From: Craterostigma plantagineum | Lineage: Eukaryota > Streptophyta > Magnoliopsida > Lamiales > Linderniaceae | Assembly: GCA_027422505.1 (NCBI GenBank) | Contig: JAPQWV010000325.1 | Span: 620,001 to 684,000, forward strand | DNA: 64,000 nucleotides | Reading direction: 5' to 3' | Position numbers and translations under genes: made by a program | Notes under the pieces: generated by a model | What the model was told of the DNA's origin: nothing | Seen by the model: only the letters and a program-made list of their open reading frames with translations | Database searches by the model: none | Shown: positions 44,709 to 55,700 of the stretch, piece by piece | How positions within the stretch are numbered: the stretch's first letter is position 1 | How the letters are laid out: each line of letters opens with the position of its first letter

Positions 44709-44966
44709 GAGCTCCCCCTATATGTTTGGATTTCTTTGAATAAGTATTTGAGTTGTTGTACGAAAACTCCCCCTAAATGTTTGAGTTTCTTGAATAAATA
44801 TTCATTGAAAAACTCCCCCTAGTATCTGAAAAATGATTGAACTCACTCCCCCTAAATATAATGCCTATCGAGTATCTGAAAAATGATTGAACTCACTCCC
44901 CCTCGATGCATGGATATAGCTTTTCTCCCCCTCGATGTAACGCCATCAGCATTGGCTCTACATCGA
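44709..44966 (-). other. Internal polypurine cluster and stem-loop, element B copy 2
   Basis: Six CTCCCCC runs on the plus strand between 44709 and 44936 mirror the copy 1 tracts. The 14-base-arm stem-loop at 44932-44966 adjoins the first tract in element order. Confidence 0.75.
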
Positions 44967-45114
44967 CTTATTGGACACAAGAAACAATTTATTGAAAATA
45001 AAAAAACTTAAAAAAATCCTAAATAGATGGTTAACATAATAAACACACACAGAATAAGAGATTAGTAACATAGCAGATAGATAAATGGTGAACTGTAGGA
45101 GGGCATAGGCAAAA

Positions 45115-48100
45115 TTAAAAGTTGAGGTTCAACATTCCCAACTTTGCTACTAAGCATTGGAAGCGTTTTTCATCCAATGCTTTTGTAAGCAAATCGGCTA
45201 GTTGAAGCTCTGTATTGACAAAGTACATTTCTATTATGCCTCGCTCTACGTGATCCTTTATGAAGTGATAGCGAAGATCTATGTGCTTAGTGCGTGAGTG
45301 ATGAACAGGATTGCATGTAATTGCAATAGCACTCTTGGAATCACAGTAAATAGGAATTCTATTTAGATCGAACCCGTAGTCCCGTAGTTGAGTTCTGATC
45401 CACAAAATATGTGAGCAACAACTGGCTGCAGCCACGTATTCTGCTTCCGCCGTGGAAGTTGACACACAATTTTGTTTCTTCGAGGCCCAACATACAAGCT
45501 TGTCGCCTAGGAATTGGATGTGTCCAGAAGTGCTTTTTCTATCTAATCTGCAACCTGCAAAGTCTGCGTCAGAATACCCTATTAGTTTCATATTTGAATT
45601 CTTAGGATACCACAGTCCAAGGTCTGGTGTTCCTTTCAGATATTTCAAGATTCTTTTGACAGCATGAAGATGCGACTCCTTGGGGTTAGCTTGAAATCGA
45701 GCACAAAGACATGTAGAGAATAAGATGTCTGGCCGACTGGCTGTGAGGTAGAGTAATGATCCAATGATCCCTCGGTAATGAGTAACATCAACAGGTTCAC
45801 CTAAATGATCTGCATCGAGTGAGCATGATGTTGACATGGGTGTACTCGATGATTTGCTCTTGTCAATCCCATATTTTTTGAGAATATCGTGAATATACTT
45901 TGATTGATTAATAAAGATCCCATCCTGAAGTTGTTTGATTTGTAATCCGAGGAAGAATGACATTTCTCCCATCATACTCATTTCAAACTGTGATTGCATC
46001 AGAATGCTAAATTCTTCACAAAGTTTAGGGTTTGTAGAGCCAAAAATGATATCATCTACATAGATTTGCACAAGCATGATATCAGAACCATCTTTCTTTA
46101 CGAACAAGGTAGTGTCAATTGTCCCTTTAGTGAAGCCTGAGGAGATAAGAAAGTCGGAAAGCACCTCATACCAGGCTCTTGGAGCTTGTTTAAGGCCGTA
46201 CAGTGATTTGTCAAGTTTGTAAACAAAGTCGGGATGATCAGCATTGAGAAATCCGTCTGGCTGTGACACATACACTTCTTCTTTCAGAATTCCGTTCAAG
46301 AAGGCTGTTTTTACATCCATTTGATAGACAGTGAAATCTTTGTGTGCTGCGTATGCAAGGAATAACCTAATAGCTTCGATTCTAGCTACAGGGGCAAATG
46401 TTTCATCGTAATCAATTCCTTCCTGTTGATTATATCCCTTAGCGACAAGCCTAGCCTTGTTCCGAATAACAACACCACCTTCATCCTTTTTGTTTTTAAA
46501 TACCCACTTTGTTCCAATCACCGTTTTTCCTTTTGGGCGAGGAACTAAGTTCCAGACTTTGAGGCGCTCGAATTGATTAATCTCCTCTTGCATAGCCACT
46601 ATCCAGTTAGGATCTCGCAGTGCGTCAACTACTCTTTTAGGTTCTGTTTGACTCAAGAAACAGGTGAACAGACATTCATTTGAAAGTGATCTTCTAGTCG
46701 TTACTCCTGTATTTGGATCCCCTATTATTTGATCAGTAGGATGATGTCGAACCCATTTCTTTTCGTGGGGTAGTGTCGTTTCGTCTATTTGCGACTCATC
46801 ACTTAGTGGATAGTCGATTGCAGACACGATAATGTTGCCAGCTGAAGTTGAGGAGGAGGCCTCTGTCTGCGTTGTGGTCAAAGTTGTTGTTGGGGTCGAG
46901 GCTTCTGCATCTGAGGGAGGAAGGGTCTGGTTAGGAATAGGTTCTGAATCATGAGTTGACAAACTAGGACTGGATTCAGTATTTGGAAATGAATCAGTAG
47001 ATGGTCTTGTCTGATTTTGAGAAATATAAATATGCTCAAAAAGTAGATCCAAATCCCGTTCTTCTTGAGCTCGTTGAGTAAAGCATGTAGGGTTGCTTTG
47101 TCTTGAGGAATCAGTTGCTTGTTGATCTGAAGAGTTCCATTCAGAGGCATCTCTCGAACATTCTCCTTCTTCATTATGAGAATGAATAAGGTGTGGTGTT
47201 CTAGAGACTTGTCCCAAACTGCTACGTCCAGTCAAAAGTTCGAGTCCCTCGTCAAAGGTGACATTTATACTTTCAATGATTATCCTTCTGTCTCTGAGAA
47301 ATATCCTGTACGCCTTAGATTGAGCAGAGTAGCCTACGAAGATTCCTTCAGTTGCTTTTGGATCAAGTTTGGACTTGTCTTCCCGGTCGTTGGCGACGAA
47401 GCACTTGCATCCAAAAATTCTAAAATGAGCAATGTTGGGCAGTCTGCCATTTATAAGTTCATATGGCGTCTTTCCAAATCTTAGATGAATGCTTGTGCGA
47501 TTCTGCGTATAGCAAGCAGTATTCATTGCTTCAGCCCAAAGAAAATGAGGTAGTGATGATTGAATGATCATTGTTCGTGCAGCCTCTACGAGTGTTCGAT
47601 TTCGCCTTTCAACAACCCCATTTTGTTGAGGTGTGTAGGCAGCAGACAACTGTTGGGTAATCCCTATGGATTCGTAGAAGTCGCTGAGCTGTTGATTCTT
47701 GAATTCTGTTCCATTGTCTGATCTAACTATTTTAACACTCCTCTGGAGTAGGTTCTGCGTTGTTCTGATTAGGTTTGGAATATGATCGACTGTCTCTGAT
47801 TTAGTCCGTAAAAAGCGTACCCAAGTATATCGGGAATAGTCATCAACGATAACCAGCATATATCGCTTTCCACTTATGCTTTCAGTTCGCATTGGGCCAC
47901 ACAGATCCATGTGTAAAAGCTCTAGAGGATGTTGAGTGGAAGCGGTGTGTTTTGTAGGATGTGAGGCTTTCTTCATTTTTCCTTTCTCACAAGCAGAGCA
48001 TATATGCTCTTTTTGATACTTCAGTGGTGGTAGTCCAATCGCCAATTTGTTGGTTGACAGCTTGTTGATGGTCTTGAAGTTAAGATGAGATAACCGTTGG

Positions 48101-48516
48101 TGCCATAAGTCATTCTGAGTTGAAGTTGCTTTGGAGATTAGGCAGATATCAGTCTTCGGTTTGACAGTTCTAATATCAATGGTGTAAAGATTTGTCTTGC
48201 GAGTTCCAGTAAGGAGTTCTTCACCATTGGCATTGAGAATTTTGCAAGTTTTCTTTAGAAACACAACTTGGAGTCCAAAATCACTGAACTGTCCTATTGA
48301 CAAGAGGTTGTGTGTCAGTCCTTCAACATACGAGACTTGTTTAATTGTGAGTCGATTGCATATGAGATCGCCATGACCAAGGATTCTGGCTCCATTGCTA
48401 TTTCCAAAGCGTACCAGTCCTCCAGGTCTATCAATGTAGTTGCTCAACAGTTCCTTTGTCCCAGTCATGTGTGTGGAGCAACCAGAATCTAAGTACCACA
48501 CATGAAGGGCCTGCAA
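45115..48516 (-). CDS. pol: Element B copy 2 Pol polyprotein
   Basis: 1133 residues, the same length as copy 1 and differing at only about ten residues by eye. Protease DSG 10-12, integrase D204/D267/E303, reverse transcriptase YVDD 819-822 and the RNase H motifs are all kept. It is again in the -1 frame relative to gag, so that arrangement is a family property and not an accident of one copy. With no functional gag upstream in this copy, Pol might not be made efficiently. Confidence 0.95.
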   Translation of the reverse strand: MQALHVWYLDSGCSTHMTGTKELLSNYIDRPGGLVRFGNSNGARILGHGDLICNRLTIKQVSYVEGLTHNLLSIGQFSDFGLQVVFLKKTCKILNANGEELLTGTRKTNLYTIDIRTVKPKTDICLISKATSTQNDLWHQRLSHLNFKTINKLSTNKLAIGLPPLKYQKEHICSACEKGKMKKASHPTKHTASTQHPLELLHMDLCGPMRTESISGKRYMLVIVDDYSRYTWVRFLRTKSETVDHIPNLIRTTQNLLQRSVKIVRSDNGTEFKNQQLSDFYESIGITQQLSAAYTPQQNGVVERRNRTLVEAARTMIIQSSLPHFLWAEAMNTACYTQNRTSIHLRFGKTPYELINGRLPNIAHFRIFGCKCFVANDREDKSKLDPKATEGIFVGYSAQSKAYRIFLRDRRIIIESINVTFDEGLELLTGRSSLGQVSRTPHLIHSHNEEGECSRDASEWNSSDQQATDSSRQSNPTCFTQRAQEERDLDLLFEHIYISQNQTRPSTDSFPNTESSPSLSTHDSEPIPNQTLPPSDAEASTPTTTLTTTQTEASSSTSAGNIIVSAIDYPLSDESQIDETTLPHEKKWVRHHPTDQIIGDPNTGVTTRRSLSNECLFTCFLSQTEPKRVVDALRDPNWIVAMQEEINQFERLKVWNLVPRPKGKTVIGTKWVFKNKKDEGGVVIRNKARLVAKGYNQQEGIDYDETFAPVARIEAIRLFLAYAAHKDFTVYQMDVKTAFLNGILKEEVYVSQPDGFLNADHPDFVYKLDKSLYGLKQAPRAWYEVLSDFLISSGFTKGTIDTTLFVKKDGSDIMLVQIYVDDIIFGSTNPKLCEEFSILMQSQFEMSMMGEMSFFLGLQIKQLQDGIFINQSKYIHDILKKYGIDKSKSSSTPMSTSCSLDADHLGEPVDVTHYRGIIGSLLYLTASRPDILFSTCLCARFQANPKESHLHAVKRILKYLKGTPDLGLWYPKNSNMKLIGYSDADFAGCRLDRKSTSGHIQFLGDKLVCWASKKQNCVSTSTAEAEYVAAASCCSHILWIRTQLRDYGFDLNRIPIYCDSKSAIAITCNPVHHSRTKHIDLRYHFIKDHVERGIIEMYFVNTELQLADLLTKALDEKRFQCLVAKLGMLNLNF

Positions 48517-48524
48517 ATATAAAA

Positions 48525-51202
48525 CTAGAGGATTTTAGGTACCCATTGAAGTATGGGTCCACCTCTGTCAATTTTGTTAGTCCGTTTAGACTTCCTAGAC
48601 TTTCCTTTGTTAAGGAATGACACAGAGTTACTACCTATTTCTAGGATAGGGATTTGTGTTCCTGCAGTTTGAAGTTTTGGAATCCATTTGTGCTCTAGTG
48701 AGAGTCTTTTTGTCTTCGGTTTAGACTCGAGTTTTTTGATTTTTGTAAGTTTGACAGGTTCTTTGATAGCTTTTGATTTTGATTCTTGTTTTGACGTTGT
48801 AGTTTTGTTTTTAGGAATTGTTTTGTGAGTTTGTTTGGTGACATGATCATGCATGGAAAACTTTGTTTTTGTTGAAGAAGATAATTTTTTTGATACATGA
48901 CCAAATAAAGAAGGTACAAAAGTTTTGGAAGGAAAATACTCAATGACAAAAGGTACATTAAGATCACGATTCTCCTTCAAGATATCTTCCTTTTTAACCC
49001 AAACTTGACTCTTCAATGGCTCTTTTGTGGGTCCTGAAAATTTTAATGAATTAGTGCAGGAAATTTTGTCATTTGAAATTAAGGTGTATGAAATAGTGTG
49101 TATTCTTATTTTTTCTTTAAGTGAAGATATTTCATGAAGAAGTTTTTGCCTTTCTTCATCAAATGACTTTCTCTCGCTTTCGAGAGTGGAGTGAAGATCA
49201 CTGATTTTCTTTATGCACTCAGGCATATATCCAGTTGCATAAGTAGTCATCGGTGTCTTATTTTCCGAAGTACCTGAGGTTTCTCCTTCACTTGGGTGAA
49301 AAATATCTGTTTCAAATTCAGTTATTGCTGGACAATTTCTTTCTTTATAACTATCATTTAATTCTGTGTAGTTAAAAGTTTTTTGAGTTTCACTGTGTGT
49401 CGCTATCTCATTCTCACTAACAAAAGACATTAGATTCGCAAGACAACCTGTCTGCATAAATTTGAAATCATATAGGTAGGGTGAATTTGATATGGCTTCT
49501 TTTAACTTACCTGGGTTTTCAAAACCAAGTCCCTTATAAGGATTGTAAAAATCAACGTTAGCTGGTTTGTTTACGAAGATTGTTTGTTCCGATTGATCTC
49601 GTCGGGTTAAAAGATCCTCCAATTTTTTTATTTTGGAGTACAGTTTTTCCCGTTCTTTACTTAGTAAGTCATATTTAATTGTTGCGTCCAGTGCCTGATC
49701 TCTGTGAGATTTCATTTCTTTTTCTAAATTCTTGGCTTTAGCTTCGGTTTTCTGCACTTGTATTTCTAGCTTAGCAATTTTTTCATTTGCAACAATTACG
49801 CGATTCTTCTCACAGGCATAATCATATCTAAACTTATCTAATACTGCTAAATTTTTTTCTAAGTTAGCTTCTAGTTCCTTGATTTTTCTTTTACCTAATT
49901 TGTTAGATTTATATAGGGATAAAAATTCATTTTTCATCTTAAGTAAAGAATCATAATCTGTTTCACTTACCTCCACCATTTCAGAGTTGTTAGAGGTTTC
50001 CCTGTCTGGTTCGCCTTCTCCATCTCCAGCCCCGTCTTCTTCGTCATCCAGCTTGGCCATCAGTGCCGTGTTCTCATTCTCGCTGTCTGAGGTATCTTCA
50101 AGCCAATGGTCCTCTTCTGCCATTAAGACCAGTCCCTTCTCCTTTTGTTCGGCCAATTGAACCTTTCGACGGTAATAGTTAACATCCTTTTTCTTGGGCA
50201 TTCTGCACTCTCGAGCAAAGTGTCCAATCTTTCCGCAGTTGAAGCATTTTCCGCCTTGATGAGGAGTTTCAGAGTTGTTTTCCTCATCCTGAGTCTTTCC
50301 TCTAGAGTTGGAGGAAGTCCTTTGACGATTTGAGGAGGATCCAGTCTTCTTATAAAATTTCTTCTGCACAAAATTTGAGACCAGAGCGAGTTGCTTAGCA
50401 AGATCCTTGAGAAATCTCCTGGTCTCCAATTTTTGAAAGATCCTTGGATTCGTCATCAGAATCAGAGTCTCCTCCTTCCTTAACTTGTGATGACTGCAAA
50501 ATTTCTTTGTCCTTGATTGGTTTTCTTGATGATCGTTCAGTCATAAGAGCAAGTGAGTCGCTTCCTAATGATTTGATTTCCTCCCTTCGTTTCTCCACAT
50601 GATTGGAATGTTGATTGAGGTAGTCGAATAGTGTATGAATGCTAACTTTGGTTAAGTCGTTCATTTGTCTTATCATAATTGCAGTAGCCTCCATTCATCT
50701 TTAGCTCGTTTAGAAGGACAAGAAATCGATGGAAGGTTTCTTGAAGAGTTTCCCCTTTGTTAGCATGAAAGCGGTCATAAGAGATGAGTGTGTTCGCCAT
50801 TCTTGCCATTGTATTGACTTCTGTCCCCTGCATCATGATTCGAAGAGCATCCCACATTTCTTTTGCACTATCACCACATTCGAGTTGCATCAAAATGTCG
50901 TTGGGAATGGCCTGCATCATGTATGATTTTGCCACTTTGTCTGCCTTTAGTCGCAGTTTTTCTTCATCACTGCATTGGTCAGCAGTTTTCAAGATTCTCT
51001 GTTCCTCTCTTGCAGGAGCGGTGTCAGTAGTGGCGGGGATTATAGTCCAGTACTGTGTGGGTCCATTGTAAATAGATTCCAACAGGTTCTCGGAATTGTC
51101 TTTACTTTCTATGAAGTTGATGAATCTTCTCTTCCAAACTGCGTATTCTCCATGTCGGATGATGGGAGGTCTAACATCATTTCCCATGCTGAAAGAGTCC
51201 AT
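48525..51202 (-). pseudogene. gag: Element B copy 2 gag, broken by two deletions
   Basis: The ATG at 51202 opens a normal Gag N-terminus. A 62-bp segment present in copy 1 (7599-7660) is absent near 50690, bounded by short GAATGG/GGAG matches typical of microhomology deletion, and shifts the frame. A further 2-bp loss near 50410 shifts it again without restoring it. The zinc knuckle and coiled-coil part is open from about 50456 to 48525 but out of frame with the start. No full Gag can be made. Confidence 0.9.
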
Positions 51203-51348
51203 TGCTAGTGTTTTGGATATGATCGTTAACGTGTAATGTGAGGAAAAATTGAAATTGAATTAAGAATTTTGGTCAAAATCAAATTTGGAATTGATTTTGA
51301 AATATATGGATATGTATCGCAAAAGTGGATAGGACAAAGTGTTTGCGA

Positions 51349-52075
51349 ATTAAGGTATTTTGCTCGTTTGCGAATTGAGAGAGTGAATTCGCAAAGTTAT
51401 CGCTTTGCGAATTGATCGTGAGTTCGCAAAGTTATCGCTTTGCGAATTGATCGTGAGTTCGCAAAGTTATCACTTCCGGGTTAATGAGAGGAGTCGCAAA
51501 CTAGCTTAATTCGCAAAGTGTGCAGAGTTTGCAAAGTGCTATTTGAGTTCGCAACCTGTCCTGAATTCGCGAAGTAATCTTGAGTTCGCAAAGTGCTATG
51601 AATTCGCAAAATAAGCTGGAGTTCGCAAAGTGAGCAAAGTTCGCACAATGATAAATGAGATCGCAAACTGTCCTGGGTTCGCAAAGCAGTTGGGAGTTCG
51701 CAAAGAGTCAAGATATCGCAAAGTGTGTTGAATTCGCGAAGTAAACTTGAGTTCGCAAAGTGCTTCGAATTCGCAAAATAAGCTGGAATTAGCAAAGTGA
51801 GCAAAGTTCGCACAGTGATTAAATGAAACCGCAAACTGTCCTGGGTTCGCAAAGCCGTTGTGAGTTCGCAAAGAGTCAAAGAGGTCGCAAAGTGTTTCCA
51901 ATTCGCAAAGTGGACCGGAGATCGCAAAGTGAAGAATAATCCTGAGACGTTGATCTTCGAGAATCTGACGGCTTGGTGACCTTGAACTCGCAAAGTAGAG
52001 CTTTGCGAAGTGCCGATGCGCAAACTTGAAAAACAGCAAACCAAGTGTGGTAATTTGGATTCGCAAAGTAGCCTT
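51349..52075 (-). repeat. TTTGCGAA-rich leader repeats, element B copy 2
   Basis: Equivalent of 6420-6940 with about 250 bp of extra repeat, including a duplicated block with AACTGTCCTGGGTTCGC (at about 51667 and 51834). ORFs of 227 and 229 codons arise from it in overlapping frames and look accidental. Confidence 0.8.
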
Positions 52076-52414
52076 GTGAGATGAATGAACCGTGAAACAA
52101 CAGAAATCCTTGAGTTCGCAATCCAAGTTCCCAAAAATAGTTCCGTTCGTAATCTCAAGAACACACTGAAGAGCAGGACTGTTCTTCAAATATTTTAGAC
52201 AGAAATCCAACAAAAACTGAAATAACCTCCACGAAGACCACTTTGATGACTCAGAATTGATAGCAATACAAGCTTGCCTTAACAAACAGAGTATCTCCGA
52301 GAGTGGCTAATAAACGAGAGTTTAAGCTTTGAAACAGAGAATAGCAACCACGCAAGAGTTCAAACTGCTTAATCCCTAAAAGCTTGAAATGAAGTTTCCT
52401 CACCTACACGCTTG

Positions 52415-52426
52415 GCTCTGATACCA
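52415..52426 (-). other. Primer binding site, element B copy 2
   Basis: Reverse complement of TGGTATCAGAGC, two bases from the 5' LTR. Confidence 0.92.
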
Positions 52427-52428
52427 CT

Positions 52429-52723
52429 TGTAAATCCAGATTATCCAAGAACACTTCAACAGATTAAACCTTCGTAATATGTGAATAGTTTACTTTTGAG
52501 GTTTAGTGTTGAGTACGTGAGATTTTAGCAAAATGGAAACTTGCATTAATGAAGTTAGGGTTTAAGCTTAAATACCTTGTGAGGTATTTAAGCCCATTGG
52601 GCCCCTAACAAGCCCATTACAACTACAACCCAAATACATAAATAGAACATCTATAAAATACATAGAAAAGAAATTACAAGACTTAGAATTAATATTTTGG
52701 ACACTTCTAAAATATTCCTAACA
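52429..52723 (-). repeat. Element B copy 2, 5' LTR
   Basis: 295 bp, identical by eye to 38716-39010, followed by the AATTG target duplication. Confidence 0.95.
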
Positions 52724-55700
52724 AATTGGGACTAACCTAAAACATAAAAATTCTAGATAATCAAGTTGGCTTTCCATAAGAATTTGAATCAAGGTCTTCT
52801 GACTTGTCATAGTTATAGTCAAAATTGTGCGTACTGCCGGTTTCGGCCGATTCCACTCGGAAAGCAACCCTAAGTTAGAATTCGGCGAATTTTCAAGGTC
52901 GATGGACTTCGAATAGGGACTAACGTAAAAAATACAAATTCTAGATAATCAAGTTGTCTTTCCATAGGAATTTGAATCAGGGTTGTCCGACTTGTCAATC
53001 GAAAGTTATAGTCAAAATCGTCCAGACTGCCGATTTAGGCCGATTCCACTCGGACAGCAACCCTATGTCAGAATCGGGCGATTTTTCGAGGTCGATGGAC
53101 TTCGAATCGGGACTAACTTAAAACATTAAAATTCTAGATAATCAAGTTGACTTTCCGGAAGAATTTGAATCACGGTCGTCCGATTTGTCAAGTTATAGTC
53201 AAAATCGTGCAGACTGCAGGTTTCGGACCGATTCACTCGAACAGCAACCCTAAGTTAGAATTCGGCGAAATTTTCATGGTTTATCGATGGACTTCAGAAT
53301 AGGGACGAACGTAAAAAATACAAATTCTAGATAACCGTGCAGAATCGGGCAAATTTTCGAGGTCGATGGACTTCGAATCGGTACTAATTTAAACAAACAA
53401 ATTCTAGATAATCAAGTTAACTTCCAAAGGAATTTTAATCAGTGTCGTCCGACTTGTCAATCGAAAGTTATAGTAAAACGTGAATCAGACTGCCGGTTTA
53501 TGCCGATTCCACTCGGACAGCAACCCTATGTCAGAATCGGGCGATTTTTCGAGGTCGATAGACTTCGAATCGGGACTAACTTAAAACATTAAAATTCTAG
53601 ATAATCAAGTTGACTTTCCGGAAGAATTTGAATCACGGTCGTCCGATTTGTCAAGTTATAGTCAAAACCGTGCAGACTGCCGGTTTAAGCCGCTTCCACT
53701 CGGACAACAAAGTCAGAATTGGGCGAATTTTCGAGCTCGATGGACTTCGAATCGGTACTAATTTAAAACAAACAAATTCTAGATAATCAAGTTGGCTTTC
53801 CAAGCGAATTTGAATTAGTGTCGTCCGACTTGTCAATCAAAAGTTATAGTCAAAATCGTGCAGACTTCTGGTTTAGTCCTATTCCACTCGGACAACAACC
53901 CTATGTCAGAATCGGGCGATTTTTCGAGGTCGATGGACTTCGAATTGGGACTAACCTAAAACATAAAAATTCTAGATAATCAAGTTGGCATTCCATAAGA
54001 ATTTGAATCACGGTCTTCTGACTTGTCAATCGATAGTTACAGTCAAAATTGTGCGTACTGCCGGTTTCGGCCGATTCCACTCGGAAAGCAACCCTAAGTT
54101 AGAATTCGGCGAATTTTCAAGGTCGATGGACTTCGAATAGGGACTAACGTAAAAATACAAATTCTAGATAATCAAGTTGGCTTTCCATAGGAATTTGAAT
54201 CAGGGTCGTCCGACTTGTCAATCGAAAGTTATAGTCAAAATCGTGCAGACTGCCGATTTAGGCCGATTCCACTCGGACAGCAACCCTATGTCAGAATCGG
54301 GCGATTTTTCGAGGTCGATGGACTTCGAATCGGGACTAACTTATAACATAAAATTCTAGATAATCAAGTTAACTTTCCGGAAGAATTTGAATCAGGGTCA
54401 TCCGATTTGTCAAGTTATTGTCAAAACCGTGCAGACTGCCGGTTTCGGCCGATTCCACTCGGACAGCAACCCTAAGTTAGAATTCGGCGAATTTTCATGG
54501 TCGATGGACTTCGAATAGGGACTAACGTAAAAAATACAAATTCTAGATAATCAGAATCGGGCAAATTTTCGAGGACAATGGACTTCGAATCGGTACTAAT
54601 TTAAACAAACAAATTCTAGATAATCAAGTTGGCTTTCCAAGCGAATTTGAATCAGTGTCGTCCGACTTGTCAATCAAAAGTTATAGTCAATGGACTTCGA
54701 ATCGGGCGATTTTTCGAGGTCGATGGACTTCGAATCGGGACTAATGTAAAAAATACAAATTCTAGATAATCAAGTTGGCTTTCCATAGGAATTTGAATTA
54801 GGGTCGTCCGTCTTGTCAATCGAAAGTTATAGTCAAAATCGTGCAGTCTGCCGATTTAGGCCGATTCCACTCGGACAACAACCCTATGTCAGAACCGGGC
54901 GATTTTTCGAGGTCGATGGACTTCGAATCGGGACTAACTTAAAACTTAAAATTCTAGATAATCAAGTTGACTTTCCGAAAGAATTTGAATCAGGGTCGTC
55001 CGATTTGTCAAGTTATAGTCAAAATCGTAGAGACTGCCGGTTTCGGCCGATTCCACTCGGACAGCAATCCTAAGTTAGAATTCGGCGAATTTTCATGGTC
55101 GATCGACTTCGAATAGGGACTAACGTAAAAAATACAAATTCTAGATAATCAGAATCGGGCAAATTTTCGAGGTCGATGGACTTCGAATCGGTACTAATTT
55201 AAACAAACAAATTCTAGATAATCAAGTTGGCTTTCCAAGGAATTTGAATCAGTGTCGTCCGACTTGTCAATCAAAAGTTATAGTCAAAATCGTGCAGACT
55301 GCTGGTTTAGGCCGATTCCACTCGGACAACAACCCTATGTCAGAATCGGGCGATTTTTCGAGGTCGATGGACTTTGAAATGGGACTAACCTAAAACATAA
55401 AAATTCTAGATAATCAAGTTGGCTTTCCATAAGAATTTGAATCAAGGTCTTCTAACTTGTCAATCGATAGTTATAGTCAAAATTGTGCGTACTGCCGGTT
55501 TCGGCCGATTCCACTCGTAAAGCAACCCTAAGTTAGAATTCGGCGAATTTTCAAGGTCGATGGACTTCGAATAGGGACTAACGTAAAAAATACAAATTCT
55601 AGATAATCAAGTTGTCTTTCCATAGGAATTTGAATCAAGGTTGTCCGACTTGTCAATCGAAAGTTATAGTCAAAATCGTGCAGACTGATGATTTAGGTCG

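Larger units (their letters stand above)
38716..52723 (-). mobile_element. Sirevirus-like element B, copy 2
   Basis: A complete 14.0-kb element in reverse orientation with 295-bp LTRs and target duplication AATTG (38711-38715 and 52724-52728) in satellite DNA. Its LTRs match each other and lack one G of copy 1's G run. The third ORF and pol are open; gag has a 62-bp and a 2-bp deletion. The leader is about 250 bp longer than in copy 1. The higher-order repeat phase resumes across it, confirming the insertion. Confidence 0.96.
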
